Of a DNA stretch of 64,000 bases, positions 1 through 12,109 are shown in pieces; the first letter of the stretch is position 1; the number at the start of each line of letters is the position of its first letter. Both the position numbers and the translations under genes were made by a program. The notes under the pieces were generated by a model. It was not told the DNA's origin. It was given only the letters and a program-made list of their open reading frames with translations, and made no database searches. Source of the DNA: Bactrocera neohumeralis (lineage: Eukaryota; Arthropoda; Insecta; Diptera; Tephritidae); the NCBI RefSeq assembly GCF_024586455.1, contig NC_065920.1, forward strand, positions 12,486,144 to 12,550,143, in the 5' to 3' direction.

Positions 1-239
1 AGTTCTATGGGACTAATAGAACCAAGAACAAGAAATGAGTACTCGAAACAGAAACTCGGCGTTGTTTACAGTAACTGAGATTGCAAAATCATCATGTGAC
101 CTATTGTGTGAGTGTGACAAATATAGGTAATAATGGGGAAAAACATACATTCAATATTGCATGAACATTTGATTGTAATAAAATTGTTCACGTTGGATCC
201 CACACATTTATCAATTGCTCTAAAAAGGCTCGTGTCGAT
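1..239. other. AT-rich sequence, nothing recognised
   Basis: No gene, RNA or repeat was recognised before the mariner relic that begins near 240. Confidence 0.4.
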
Positions 240-835
240 TGGTCGAAAGAAATGTTAACAAAATACGAAGCGATGCTTCGAAACACGTCTATGACGTGAC
301 AGGTTATGAATCGTGGATGAGCCCGAAAGTAAGCAGCAGTCGATTGTTTCTGGATGTTTCAAGATGAGCCGATTCAAACAAAAGTTGTTTGCGCACGAAG
401 CACTTTCAAGCAAATAGTTGCCAGTATTTTTGGAAAAGCTGGACATGTCTACTGGAACAACGCAGAGCAATAAAATTTACACAACTATTGCCAGTTGTCT
501 TTCACGAAAATAGGAAAACCAAGCACCGTGTATGGATCACTCTTCGCCACGGCAAGGCGAAAGCTTTCACATATCGACTGAAGCAATTGTATTTTTGAAC
601 ACTCTAAACATCGATTATATATAGACCTTACTTGGTACCGAATGGCTTCTTTTTATTCCTGTTAAAAAAATACTCTAAGAGGTCAACGATTTTCGATACC
701 AGAAGAGGCGGTTGTTGCGTTCAAAAGCCATGATTTGGAGATACCTTAAACAAGGTGACAAATATGCTACAACAATTGGTCCAAACGAAGGCAAAAGTGT
801 ATTGATCTTAATGGAGAACATTTTGAAAAACAATG
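240..835 (+). pseudogene. mariner transposase relic (C-terminal half)
   Basis: Reading the plus strand across several frames gives pieces typical of the C-terminal half of a mariner transposase. First come QDEPIQTKVV and a stretch like ARSTSKQIVASIFGKAGHV. Then follow TGTTQSNKIYTTIASCL, a damaged region where HHDNA..HTS would lie, and FLNTLNIDYI. The last part reads KKILRGQRFSIPEEAVVAF, KSHDLEIP and KCIDLNGEYFEKQ. Stops and frameshifts break it throughout, so it is a dead copy. No terminal inverted repeats were found. The family assignment rests on the order of these motifs, which are widespread in insect mariners of the SETMAR-like kind. Confidence 0.7.
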
Positions 836-1756
836 AAACCATTTTTGATGATTAAAATTTCGGGATTTGAAACCGAAATATAAAAGGTAATCTACCAATA
901 ACTCTACAATTATTTTTAATTAAACTTTCCGAGCGAAATATAAAAGGCAACGTACCTACAGATAGGTACCATATATTACATCTCCACCTCTAATTAGTCT
1001 ATGCCATCTCACTCGATGTTAATAAAATTTCTAAAGAGAGGATACTTTACTCATTCTGGGCGTAAGAAAGTATTGCCTCAACATTGAAACAGTTTGAAGG
1101 GCTGTCTCAATAGAGGCTCCTTAGGAAGCTCATATAAACACTTAATGGATACTTAAGCTTTAGCTAGAATGATATTTTTGAAGTGGAGGGGCTTTCTTAG
1201 AAAAAGGAAGATAAAGATATTTTAGAAGTCGACGCTTTCCTAGAAAAAGAAAGATTACTAAGAGACAAATTTATCCTATCGTGCGAATGTACGTCGAGGT
1301 TTTCCTACCAAGAAACGTTAGATGCAATAGTCAAAAAGACAGTATTTTCATAAATTTAAGTGCTAGAGAACAAACTACAGTTGTAATTACAAATCACAGA
1401 TAATTTGTGAAAGGAAGCTATAAATTAAGCGTTGTGCAGTATGCAATTAAAATCGCTTAGACGCTTCAGAGTATACATATATATAAATATTTATATAAGC
1501 GAACTTTGCCACTTATAGCGGTGAATTAAACTTTCCTCCTACCACACTTATTATTTATAAATGTTGAACTGGTTGAATGCGAACATCTGCCTTGCAAAAC
1601 ACACTGCCAACCAACCCAAGTGCTGCCCACCACGTGCCACTTAAAGCGAAATACCTGATTTCCACTGACTTGTGGCCGCCAAACAAAGTGGTCATGGACA
1701 AAGTGCTGCGCACGTTTTGTTGCCTTCGTTTTAGCAAACAATAATGCAGTGACCAG

Positions 1757-1790
1757 ATTGAGAGAGAGAGAGAGAGGAAGAGAGTGCGGG
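1757..1790. repeat. GA microsatellite (possible GAGA-factor sites)
   Basis: An almost uninterrupted run of GAGAGA followed by GGAAGAGAG. Such tracts bind GAGA factor in flies when they lie in promoters. No promoter is demonstrated here. Confidence 0.5.
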
Positions 1791-2054
1791 CGATAGAGAA
1801 GGACTATATAATTGCCCTGCTTTCTAAAGCAATTTTGAACTAAACGCTTCTTTAAAATGGAAAAACGAAAAGCTACGTGCACTCAGCTAAACGCGCTGGA
1901 GCCTCAAAGAAGGCCACGCCACTTTTGTGTGAGGCTATGCATGGATTTTGTGTTAAAAAGAAATATAAAAAGCGAAATTGCTACAAAAATTGCAAATTCA
2001 AGACGAAGCAAAAATGTGGCAACTTTGTGCTTTGCAGCAATCAGCGAAACTTTA

Positions 2055-2480
2055 CAAAAATTGCGTGCGCGCGGTTCGTGGTTGGGGCGGGGCGGTGCGG
2101 TGGTTATGATGAGCCAATCAAAAATGAATTTCCCTAATTGTCTGCCAACGAAATGTAATGAAATAGCCAGAATGAAAAGAAATTAATTTTGAATAATTTT
2201 GATTGCGTGTGTATGCGTTTTGTTTTCATAACGCGCTTGTACTTTTCGGAATCGGCTTTTGCAACGGCGAAATGGAAAATGGGAAATGGCAAGAATTGCA
2301 AGCGGAAAGTCAAACAAAGCGCTGAATGTCAAGCAGCCAACGGGTCGGAAATGAAAAGTGCTCGCAAAGTATACTTCACTTAATTTGCGCGCTGAATGCT
2401 TGAAGGGCAAGCGGCTGGCCAAGCAGCGGCGGCGCGCGGCGACTTATGGGTGTCTCATACAATAGCACAAGCTGCGGGTG
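2055..2480. promoter_or_regulatory. GC-rich patch with CCAAT and GC-box-like motifs
   Basis: This patch is clearly richer in G+C than its surroundings. It contains GGGGCGGGGC-like runs near 2085, a CCAATCA at about 2113 and a run GCGGCGGCGCGCGGCGAC near 2425. It could be a promoter or leader of a gene whose body lies outside the window. Open frames here are short and unconvincing. Confidence 0.2.
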
Positions 2481-3094
2481 GGCTGCTGCTAAGTACATAC
2501 AAATGTAGACGACGCCTACTTTTAGCCTCTTCATCAGTCTTCTTCGGAACTGCGGCTACTTTAGTGAAAGACATTTTCGAGTGATGACAGTTCCGGCTGT
2601 CGTTGCCAATGAATACTCCAGAGTTGAGATGCTAGTATTTATAGTTATATACTTATGCATGTACATACATATTGTATACGAACAGGGTGATCCTTCAGGC
2701 ATAAAATGTTGTTCATATGCATAAAAACTAAAATTTTTACAATGAAGTGAAAATGAAGCATAAATTGTGGCAACAAAGGGCAGTTTCATACATATGTATG
2801 CTGGGTGGATCCATATATAATTATTCATATTCATTACAATTACAACATTTATTTGTATTGCCTTCTATTGGAATTAGTTTTGCCTTTTCATAAATTTGCC
2901 AAGTGACCTATAAGCGACCTTGGATTTTTGCGCAGTATAATTATGTAAAAATGGATGTAGAAGTTCATACATAAAGAAAAAATATTTGAAAGCTTCAAAT
3001 ACGATTAAAGAAAATTATTACAGGATGGTCTTATATGGGTCTTAGAGTCGCATACAAAAAATGTAGCCAAATTGCAGCACCAAGCTGGACTTTC

Positions 3095-3480
3095 GGCAGC
3101 ATTGAGACAACTAATAACACCGTTATCAGTCTGTAATCGCGTTTCAGATAAATTAGGGTGATCTTTACAAAATAGGTCACAGTTCTGCAGACAGACAGAC
3201 AACTAAAAATACCGTTATCAGTCCATAATAGCGTTTCAGATACATTAGGGTGATCTTTACAAAATATTTCACAGTTCTGCAGACAGACAGACAACTAAAA
3301 ACACTGTTATCAATCCTTAATCGCGTCTCAGATACATTAGGGTGATCTTTAAAAAATATTTCTCAGTTTTCCAGACAGACAGACAACTAATAACACCGTT
3401 ATCAGTCTGTAATCGCGTTTCAGATACATTAGGGTGATCTTTAGAAAATATTTCTCAGTTTTCCAGACAGATTAGTAGCA
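3095..3480. repeat. 92-bp tandem repeat, about four copies
   Basis: Each unit reads roughly CAGACAGACAACTAATAACACC, GTTATCAGTC.GTAATCGCGT, TTCAGATACATTAGGGTGAT and CTTTACAAAATATTTCACAG. The anchor AGTTCTGCAG or AGTTTTCCAG recurs at 3181, 3273, 3365 and 3457, exactly 92 bp apart. Copies differ by a few percent. The open frames across it are by-products of the repetition. Confidence 0.9.
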
Positions 3481-4369
3481 TTGCACAGTGATAAGAGCAC
3501 AGATTTCTCTAAACTGCCAATTTAGGGTTAGGAAATTTTAGCTTATAAAAAAAGACTTCATTCACAAAATTTTACACCACCCTAATATAATTAAATTCTT
3601 ATATAGAAATACCGAATTATTACACTATTTGTTTCAGCCATATACATACATACATATATGTACATATATATATTCCTATACATGGAAAATCTTATGGCAT
3701 ATGGACATATCAAAGAGGTCCCAAGAAAAGATTTATTGTTGTTTTTCGAGACCACTACTTTTCACAAGCCCACATCCAACTTTCAACCACACATACTACA
3801 AATAACTATATACATATATAGATATGTGGCCAAAGGCGAGTTTTATGATATCACTTGCATGACAGATTCAGCACAAGCACAAAGTAGCTGCAAGCACTGA
3901 ACGAGCTTGATATGTAAACCGAAAACGAAGGCCAAAAAGTACGAAATAAAAATGAAAATTGAGAAGCTATCAAATACAGACGGCCACACAGTCACCCACA
4001 AGCCAACATTGAAATCAAAGTATCACAAGAGAAATGTGTTAAAAGCGACAATGAAGAATGTATAAAATGACAACAAAAACAAAAGTAAATACATACATAT
4101 ATAAAGTACTTGGCATGCTTCACTTTAATGCGTTCACTGTGTAAACGCTCAAGAGTGGCAACTATATAAGTGAGTGGGCGTACGCCAATTGAGAAATGTG
4201 AAAATGAAGCGTTTTAAAACGCATTAAAATGCCAAAGGCAGATGGGTTAAGACGCCATCGAAGTCACTGTGGAAGGCTGTGTGGAGGAGTAAAATTATGT
4301 ATATATATAACTGTGAAAAGTGATCTTAATTTCGATTGCAATGGTTTCATTGTGTGATGACTTGAGTTG
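3481..4369. other. Intergenic, microsatellite-rich
   Basis: No gene recognised. It contains short CATACATACATATATGTA tracts around 3640 and 4090. The 80-aa open frame from 3658 is low-complexity and shows no recognisable features. Confidence 0.4.
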
Positions 4370-4935
4370 GAGACGACTTGGGACTTTCTATAACAAAATT
4401 ATTGAAAGTTGTCATGAAAGGCAGAATTGAGTAATTGTCTTCCAAATAACGAAAAAATAATAAACAACGTTGACTTCGATTGCAATGAAGCTACAGTCTT
4501 TCCAAAAAACGAAGGTTTCCATAAAAAAGCCTTATTTTTGATCGTTCAGTTTGTATAGCAGCTACATGCTCTGTTGGTGCAATCTGAACAATATGTTCGG
4601 AAATTGTACAGTTGTCTTGGAAAATAATATACGTCAAGTTTCATGAAGATATCGTGGCAAATAAAAAAAAAATCCATACAAAAACTTATTTTTAGCTGCC
4701 AGTTTGTATGGCAGCTATATGTGATAGTGTTCCGATTGCGGTGGTTTTCACAAATGAGCAGCAGCTTGGGAAGGAAAGGTCTTTTACAGAATTTCAGATC
4801 GATATTTCAATAACTGAGAGACTAGTTCGCGTTGATACAGACGGACCGACAGCCAGATATGACTAAATCAACTCAGATCGTGATTCTGATCATATATATA
4901 TACTTTATATGGTCACCAACCAAATATAATATATC
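4370..4935. repeat. Dispersed repeat, family A, copy 1
   Basis: Contains the phrases CAGTTTGTATGGCAGCTATA, AAGTTTCATGAAGATATC, CAGACGGACCGACAGCC and ATATATATACTTTATATGG. Related phrases recur at 18.98-19.45 kb and 58.73-58.88 kb. Within this copy two half-units are tandem: one with TTTGTATAGCAGCTACATGC and one with TTTGTATGGCAGCTATATG. I recognise the wording as a very common dispersed repeat of higher flies but cannot name the element. Confidence 0.6.
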
Positions 4936-6560
4936 CTGTGTAGTCATATATAAACAATTTTTATGTTCTTGAGATTTATTTATGCACAAAAAAATAATTT
5001 CTTCATTTGCCTATATTTCTTATATATCATACTTATGTATATACTTTAGTATAGTATATCCCAATTACAGCTGTCAATACACACAGGTATGCAGCAAAAA
5101 CATCTATTTAAATCATCCATAACGGTTAATTTGCTTCAGTACACAGAAATTGCCAAAAATAAAAATCGCAAAAATATCGATTCGTTTTCAAAGAAACCTT
5201 CTGCTTGAAGTAATCTAATATGAATTATTTGGTAGCCACAAAAGGTTTCATACTGTTACTCAACATTACCTAACAAAATTTCACATTCTGTGCATTTATT
5301 GCATGTTTGTATGTGTTTCATTAAAATTTTGACAGTTTGAAGAGGGCAACAGAGCGTAACATCAGGTTATAAACACGAGCAGAAGCAAAGTCTACACGAT
5401 GATGCCCGCCACAAGCAAATAAAGAAAATTTATGTATGTGAAAGGTTTCCCGTGAGAGTTAAGGATTCTTTCTTATTATGATATGATGATATGGCGGTTG
5501 AATTATTGCTATGAAAGCAGGCAAATATAAAATATAGATGGTAAAAAAAGTTATATATTATTTATGTATATTCTCATGTATTTAAATATCGAGTACAAGT
5601 TTATTGCCTTCTGTATAATCTGTCTTTATTTTTGTCTCTTCAAGCGTGAATTATTCGCATTTGCCCGCCCGTTATAAGACCAAAATAAATTTATCTCTTT
5701 TATACCAACTTGAAATGTTACTCATACGCAATGGCATGCAACAATTATTTCAAAAGGCAGTAGTTGCTATAAAGGTAGATTCATATGCTGGATAGATAGC
5801 AGATATAATTACTTACTCAACATTTACAAGCGTTACTTTGCTGAAATCGCAATTAGTGAAGTTTTTTGTGCATATTTTTAAGGTGACCTTTAAGTAACCT
5901 TGTTCACAATGGGTCTCCTAAAGGCCTATCGTCAGACATCCACTCTACCTATCTAAGCAACCTTGGCTCAGCTGCGGAGATACGATTGTGTAAATGTGGT
6001 TGTAGAAGTCCAAAAAAAACTCCAAATATGGTTATAATACTTTTCATCCAAAAAATTAGTTTTTCTTAAAATTGCTATTCCAAGATAGTCAATTGTCAAC
6101 ATCAAGAAAAGTCAGAAAAATATAGTATAATTCTTGATCCAGGAAAATTTAGCTTATTTACTTGAAACCAACAATTTTCTAGTCATGTCTTTAAGTTTTC
6201 AAACAGAAAAATGTTTGACGTGCCTCTGTAGTACTAACTACCGAAGCGGACTCCAACAACTTTCAACAGAGCTACTTTCTTGTTGATTTTCTCTTGCTCT
6301 CTCAGATCTCGCTCCTCATTCATTGTGTACTTTCTTTACTTTTAAAATATAAGACATTTTTGTTGATGGGATAATCCTAACTTACTATTAGACGCCTTTA
6401 GCATTCTTTTGTTAGGGATTAAAAGACGTCTCCTGCCTTTAAAAAAACTATTCTTTACGTATTTGTTGGTAAAACTATTTTGACATTATTTACATATGTC
6501 AGAAAGATTAATGTATGAATAACATAATGCTTGATTTCGTACTAATTCATTATGAAGTAG
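4936..6560. other. Intergenic, AT-rich
   Basis: No gene recognised. A segment at 5880-6015 is a diverged copy of 2893-2970, sharing TGACCT.TAAG..ACCTTG and TGTAGAAGT.C, which suggests another old dispersed repeat. Confidence 0.4.
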
Positions 6561-6579
6561 TGTCCCGACAGTGCCACAA

Positions 6580-7595
6580 ATCTTAAGCGATTGAAGTCAA
6601 CACAATCGCAAAGCAGAGTCGATAATTCGATCAGTCATGGATCGGATTCAGTTCCACTTTTACTCTAGTAGATAATGCACATACACAGAGACGCCGTACA
6701 AAGCGCATCGGAGACGATTTTGCTACAGTGGAGTAAAGTAAGAAGAAGACCCGAATGAGTCGATCCAACATCACTTATTGGAACTGTGTCCATCTAAATT
6801 AGGGAAAATTTTGCGGAAAGATCTAAGTTTGCGAGTTTACAAAAACCAACTCGTAGAAGAACTGACGACGAACCACTATCAAGCGCGTCACACGTTCGTT
6901 GAATGGGTCCAAAGCAATATGGCCACCAATTCCGATTTTCACAAGAAAATTGTATTTAGCAATAAAGCATTCTTTCGGTTGAATTCGTACGTTAATAAAA
7001 AAAAATTCCACATTGTGAGTAATGTTAAGCTACAAGCCATTGTTAAGATGGCGTTACGTCCTCCAAAAGTCACTGTTTGGTCATAAATGTAACCGGCCAT
7101 AATGTTAAAATAATTTGAGAAAGCTATAGAAACGTGATTAATGACTTTTTCGTGCCTGGATTAGTGGATGTTGATGTCGACGAACTTCGAATCAACGAAA
7201 CAATCAATTTATTGAAAAAAACTTTTAGTGAGCGTGAGTGAGTTCTCGTGTCGTGTGTCTTTGGCGTTGCCTTCAAACCCGCTGGACTGTTTTTGGTGGA
7301 GTTATGTGAAGCCGATTGCCTACGCCGATATGCCTGATGCGATTGACGCTAATGAGGAGAATATTAAACGCGTTATAGCCTACTCACGGCCCCGAAGACT
7401 GCAAAAGATTTGTTTAAAATTGACATCCTAAGTTGGATTTATTCGAGCCAGCCGCGGCAGTTACTTGCCCGGAATCATTTTTAAATCAAAATGGCAAACC
7501 CTTATCTTCATAATAACGATAAATTCTTCTTCATAACATTAAATTATATGCGTTTAATTTTTTCCTGAAAACCACATGTCTAAAAAAACACCCTA
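6580..7595 (+). pseudogene. DD41D-like mariner relic
   Basis: A broken mariner transposase on the plus strand. The second helix-turn-helix region (LGKILRKDLSLRVYKNQLVE) begins near 6800. It continues ARHTFVEWVQSNMATNSDFH and KKIVFSNKAFFRLNSYVNKKK, where the first catalytic Asp of FSDEAHF has become Asn. Further on come VKMALRPPKVTVWS and, after frameshifts, NPLDCFWWSYVKPIAYADM at about 7270-7330, which corresponds to the third catalytic Asp block. The 3' end is probably AAAAAAACACCCTATA at about 7580-7595, which resembles the inverted repeat of the 45-kb element. Dead copy. Confidence 0.75.
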
Positions 7596-7794
7596 TATAA
7601 TGTGTGAGCTCGTTTTACGTTCCCTCTTTCATTTGTTATTTTTATTGTTTCAAGTACTTAACATTATTTGTTACATTTCTTGCTGGATTGCAGCAGTGTA
7701 ATGCTCGTAATGCTAGTCATTGGAACGTGTCTATTTCAGCTGCAATCGGGATTTGGTTAAAAAGCGTTGGCGTCGTCAAGTGTTGCTGTGTTTC

Positions 7795-8070
7795 TTATGT
7801 TTCCTCGACATTTCTTTTTCGTTTTCTTGTACTTGCGCGCAGTGAATCACTCACCGCCAGTATAATAAAGCAGTAAAATAATAGTAAAAACCCCCAAATA
7901 TTGAAATAAGAAGTAAAATTGAATTCACAGCATTGTCGGGCGTTAATATGTTTTTTGTTGCCTTTTAGTTGCTGACAGTTGGTGGTGTGAATGAAGACGA
8001 TGTTGGCGATAATAGCCAAAGCCGCAAGCTGTGCGGAGTAAGATTGCGTTGACTCCATCTTGTCGGACAT
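7795..8070 (-). CDS. Possible small secreted protein or first exon (weak)
   Basis: Open frame of 91 codons on the minus strand, starting with an ATG at 8070. Residues 4 to about 30 (MESTQSYSAQLAALAIIANI, then VFIHTTNCQQ) look like a signal peptide with a plausible cleavage site near NCQ. Upstream on the same strand lies TTATATATAAGCACTGCG near 8170-8190, a TATA-like box about 110 bp before the ATG. After residue 40 the frame looks like translated non-coding DNA, with a second hydrophobic run and an RKRKRN end. A short exon is therefore possible, but I found no good GT donor. No family recognised. Confidence 0.2.
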   Translation of the reverse strand: MSDKMESTQSYSAQLAALAIIANIVFIHTTNCQQLKGNKKHINARQCCEFNFTSYFNIWGFLLLFYCFIILAVSDSLRASTRKRKRNVEET

Positions 8071-8079
8071 CGAATTTAA

Positions 8080-8394
8080 TGGTGTTTTTATATGTTCTAA
8101 ATACTCATTGATTTCCCAGTCAACTATTGATATCTAGTGCTTACTAAGTCAAGCATTAAGCGCAGTGCTTATATATAACTATCTACCAGCATCTAAGTGT
8201 ACTGACAAGAATGGGGGAAATTGAATCGAATCCAATAGAAACAACCAGAAAGACAGAAATCAGATCGTTTAGCAGACAGTCGGATCTGTCAACAACACGG
8301 CACCATTTCTTGTAATTACTTCAATGTTTTCTGTCACTACAACTACAACAAAAGAAACCATTATTTTAAATACATATTTATATGATAACGAGAA
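8080..8394. other. Intergenic
   Basis: Nothing recognised apart from the TATA-like sequence mentioned for the small minus-strand ORF. Confidence 0.3.
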
Positions 8395-9150
8395 AGCGTC
8401 TGAAGAACAACAAAGCGGACAGTGCCGATGGGTTGCCGACGTAGCTATTCAAATACGAAGCATGCATCAGCTTCTTTGTTGAATATAGTCGGACAAAAGC
8501 ATATCCGACGATTATAATTTAAGTGTGCTCTGCCCAATCCACAAAAAGGGAAACACCACAATCTGCGCCAATATCGCATTTAAGGTTCTATCGAGCGTAC
8601 TGTGTGGAAGATTAAAACCGGCCGTCAACAAACTGATTGGACCTTATCAGTGCGGCTTTAGGCCTGGAAAATCAAATCAAGAGAATCGACACACCACCTT
8701 TTCGTCGATATCAAGCACGAAAAAGAGCTGTTTTTATGCCGCTATGACTGAATTTGGTATCCCTGCAAAATTAATGCGGCTGTGTAAATTGATGACAACA
8801 TCTGATGATTCGGCCTTAGGAGTTTTCGAGAGAAAAGTTCTGCGAAAGATGTATGGTTCTTTGACAGTGACAGTGAAAGACAGTGGCTGCCCTGGCTAGG
8901 TCACTTTGTACGTATGGACGAAAACAGTACAGCTCTGAAATTATTCGACGCAATACACACCGGGGAAGCAAAGGAAGAGGAAGATATCCACTCCATTGGA
9001 AAAACCAGGTGAAGAAGAACTTGGCTTCGCTTGGAATGTCCAATTGGTGCCACGTTGCGAAAAGAAGAAACGACTGGCGCGCTGTTGTTAACTCGGCTAT
9101 AATCGCGTAAGCGGTGTCTATGGCAGTAAAGAAGAAGAAGAGGACCGATA
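8395..9150 (+). pseudogene. Non-LTR retrotransposon fragment with internal deletion
   Basis: Reverse-transcriptase pieces run in order on the plus strand: LKNNKADSADGLP near 8400, LCPIHKKGNTT at 8527, then FKVLSSVLCGRLKPAVNKLI and GPYQCGFRPGKSN. Next come FYAAMTEFGIPAKLMRLCK and then a jump to the far C-terminus: LGVFERKVLRKMYGSL, a frame change with LGHFVRMDEN, and YPLHWKNQVKKNLASLGMSN. The catalytic YADD region is deleted between about 8800 and 8815. The 3' end carries a GAAGAAGAAGA tail near 9127. It belongs to the LINE lineage common in insects whose end reads G(R)GRP.LRW.DQV. I would guess an L2/Kiri-like clade but cannot prove it. The piece at 15.73-16.10 kb is from the same lineage. 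Confidence 0.75.
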
Positions 9151-11100
9151 TTTTGAGTAAATAGTCAACACTGGATACTCAGACGCTCTAATTCGGAGTC
9201 TGAGAGCTAGACAGACTATAGTCCAACTCCAACTTCTTTTGGTTGAGATATTACTGATAAATACGCACATGCTTATGTATATAAATAATAATATCGGGAT
9301 ACGTTTGTACATAAGTATGTATTCTTCTATAGCTAATACTATTTTCGGCAAATTCCATTCAAACTGAGCAAATGATAATAATAAAGATTAGGTATCCTGC
9401 AGCGACTGCTATTGCCGATAATTCTATGCTCATCTTCAAAGCGAGTATGCGAAACGCGGCGACATTGGAGCTCCCAAATTATCCACCAAAGTCAATAAAG
9501 AATATTTAACTGAATAAGCAACAACAATAATAAGAAGACTAATACCAAGAGCTCAAACAATCGCACGCTGGTTTTTGTCCACTCGCACAAACACACACAC
9601 ACCAACACGCTTAGACTTCCACACACAATTTGTAGCTCATTAATGCGCATTCACATGGAAAATGTTGTAGTTGGGGTTTGGAGGCACAAAATAAAGAACA
9701 AAAAATAAGTTTGAAGGAAACGGAAAGTTCTAAGAAAATCTATAAGCTAAACGCGCTGACACATTTTTCCTCGCCGTCTAAGTCTTAAACAAAGACAGGG
9801 CAAGAGCGTGCCACAATAAGTGTCTCACACAGCGCGCCACCAGTGAAGCAACAGCTTCAGTGGGGAAATTCTCGTCGATAATATTTTCGTCTATTGAAAT
9901 TTTCCGCCTTACACACACACCCAGACAAAGCTTTTCATCTAATGCGTGCGCATAACGGACTGACTGACTGAGCAGACAGCTGAGATGAGCTCACCCGCTG
10001 ATCCATATGAGTACACAGCGTATATAACGGTTCATAGGAGCGAAATTGAAGTTATGTGGCCACGCTGTGCTGTCTATTTTGCTCGCAAATCGATTTTCTG
10101 CGGAATTTAATTTTCATCGTGCATCCACACATGAGTTTGTATGTGTGTGGGTATATTCTGTTTGTGTACGCGTTTACACGAGTATTGTTTATTTAGCTTT
10201 ATTCCATTAATAATTTAATGGAAATGCAAATATTTACACATTTTACTTGATGTCATTGCTGTTTTATAAGAGGTTTTATGTATTTTTTTAATTTGTTTGC
10301 AGATATTATAGAGATTCTACTCTTATAAATTGAGAATTCTTCAATCAGCTGTTCTGGATTAAAGATCCAGCTGAAATTCATAGAAAATAGTTGCTTTCTT
10401 CATACCAATCTAAGTAATTTAGAAAATATAATGTGCAACGGCATCACCGCAATCACAAAACACTGGCGGAGAGATTATCTGAGTTTTTCTACAGAGTTTT
10501 CCAATAAGAGTGATATCATTTCATTAAAAAAAACAAGAATTCTAAGGAATTCAAATGTTTTTTATTAATTAATATTCAGACTTATATTTTTCAAGACGAT
10601 CTCTACTGGCGACGGTGATTCTAGAACAACAGGCTAACTCAAATGAAATAATAAGGGATACGTGCCTACATAAGACTTGTTAGTAAGTAGCTACGTTTTT
10701 TGGTTTACGACAAACTTTCACATGTAAAATTTAGCGATAAATTGTTTATAACAGTCATCAATCGTAGTTTACTATATAATATTCCTATAAAGTTACAGTT
10801 AACTTTCAAGTGGACATTTTCTAACAGATCGTCGCTCGATTTTAATAAATAATGTTTTAAGAAAAACGGGATAAATTGGCACAGCTGATTTCACTGATTA
10901 TTTGTATTCACTATTGGGTCTCTGACGTTTCCTTTTGGGTGTTACAAACATCGCCGAAATTGTAATTTGAATTCCCTAGTTAAACGATATTTAAAAAAAA
11001 ATTATTTTGCTAAGAACTGTCCTTAATTACTATGCCAAATATGAGCGCGATCTGTCAATCAGTTTATTAACAGCAGGTTCTTAAGTCGATACACTTCAGT
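9151..11100. other. Intergenic, no gene recognised
   Basis: AT-rich. CA/AC microsatellites lie at about 9585-9600 and 9910-9925. A moderately GC-rich interval at about 9750-10080 has no convincing ORF. Confidence 0.4.
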
Positions 11101-11120
11101 AGTGCGCTGCGATTTTTACA

Positions 11121-12090
11121 ATGGATAAAAATATCGAACTAAGATTTCAAATTTGGTATTTCTATTCAAATTTCGTGTGCGAAATCGTTGCGACTGTTGG
11201 AAAAAGCTCACGGTGATTCAAAAACACAAGCCTCCGAGTGCTACAAAGCCATCTAATACGGTCGAGAGATCGTTGAAGTCAGCCCTCGTTCAGGACGAAC
11301 TTCAACTTCTTCAAATGATGAAAATATAAAAAAAGTGAAGGATATGGTGCTTGAAAATCGTCAAGCAAGTGTTAGAGAGATGGCAAGAAAGCTCGACATC
11401 TCTCGCGAGTCCGTTCGAATGATTTTGGTGGATATTTTGGGGTATGAGACGTGTTCTTGCTCTACTCGTCCAAATAAAAATGATTTTTTTTTTCAAAAAG
11501 AGAACCGTAAACAGCTCTGTTTTGACATGGTTGATCTTCTGAACTTCGATTCCACATTCATGGAGAGCATTATAACTGCCGATGAGACATATAGTAAGTT
11601 TATAAGCTTGGCATGCAAACAAATGAACAATCATTAGAATAGAGAAAAAAACAAGCCGAAACCAAAAAATCTACAGGAAAGCCGCTCAAAAATCAAGGTG
11701 ATGCTCAATGTTTTTTCGGTTTTTTTTAGTCGTTTGCGTGAGAACATCCGTTGAAAACGGCCGAAACTGTGGCAGAACAATTCATGGATTTTACACGATG
11801 ATAATGCACCATAACATCGAGCCACGATTGTGATCGCATATAAACCAAAAACGCAATATACCATCAATCAACCACTTTATTCACCATATTTGGCTCCTTT
11901 AAATATTTCCTTGTTCCCAAACTGAAATTGCCGTTATGAAAAGTGGCCGTCCCAAAAAGGGGTTGTGAAAAGCGTTTCGAAGACTGGAAAAATCGTTGGC
12001 ATAAGTGTATTACATCCGGTGAGGATTACTTTGAAGGCGAAAAAATGCGTTTTATTTACAATTTCCGGGTACTTTTTTGTCTCAATATAG
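11121..12090 (+). pseudogene. mariner (DD34D-type) transposase pseudogene
   Basis: Starts with ATG GATAAAAATATC at 11121. After a frameshift it reads CYKAI, then a GR-x-x-x-EVSPRSGRTSTSSND-like linker, then IKKVKDMVLENRQASVREMA and RKLDISRESVRMILVDILGY, the N-terminal paired helix-turn-helix. It continues FFFQKENRKQLCFDMVDLLN and ITADETY, around the first catalytic Asp. Frameshifted remnants follow: DDNAP..H, YSPYLAPLN (the DLAPSD motif, with the Asp lost) and WKNRWHKCITSGEDYFEGEK. Just past the stop lies TTCCGGGTACTTTTTTGTC at about 12062, which resembles a mariner terminal repeat. Several stops and frameshifts make it non-functional. Confidence 0.8.
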
Positions 12091-12109
12091 ATAAGCAAAA
12101 AAATCTGAC

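Larger units (their letters stand above)
836..3094. other. Intergenic; microsatellite and GC-richer patch
   Basis: No gene recognised. A short duplication (GAAATATAAAAGG followed by TAATCTACC or CAACGTACC) lies near 880 and 935. A GA-repeat lies at about 1759-1788 and a GC-richer patch at about 2055-2480. A segment at 2893-2970 (GTGACCTATAAGCGACCTTG, then ATGGATGTAGAAGTTC) has a diverged second copy at 5880-6015. Confidence 0.4.
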
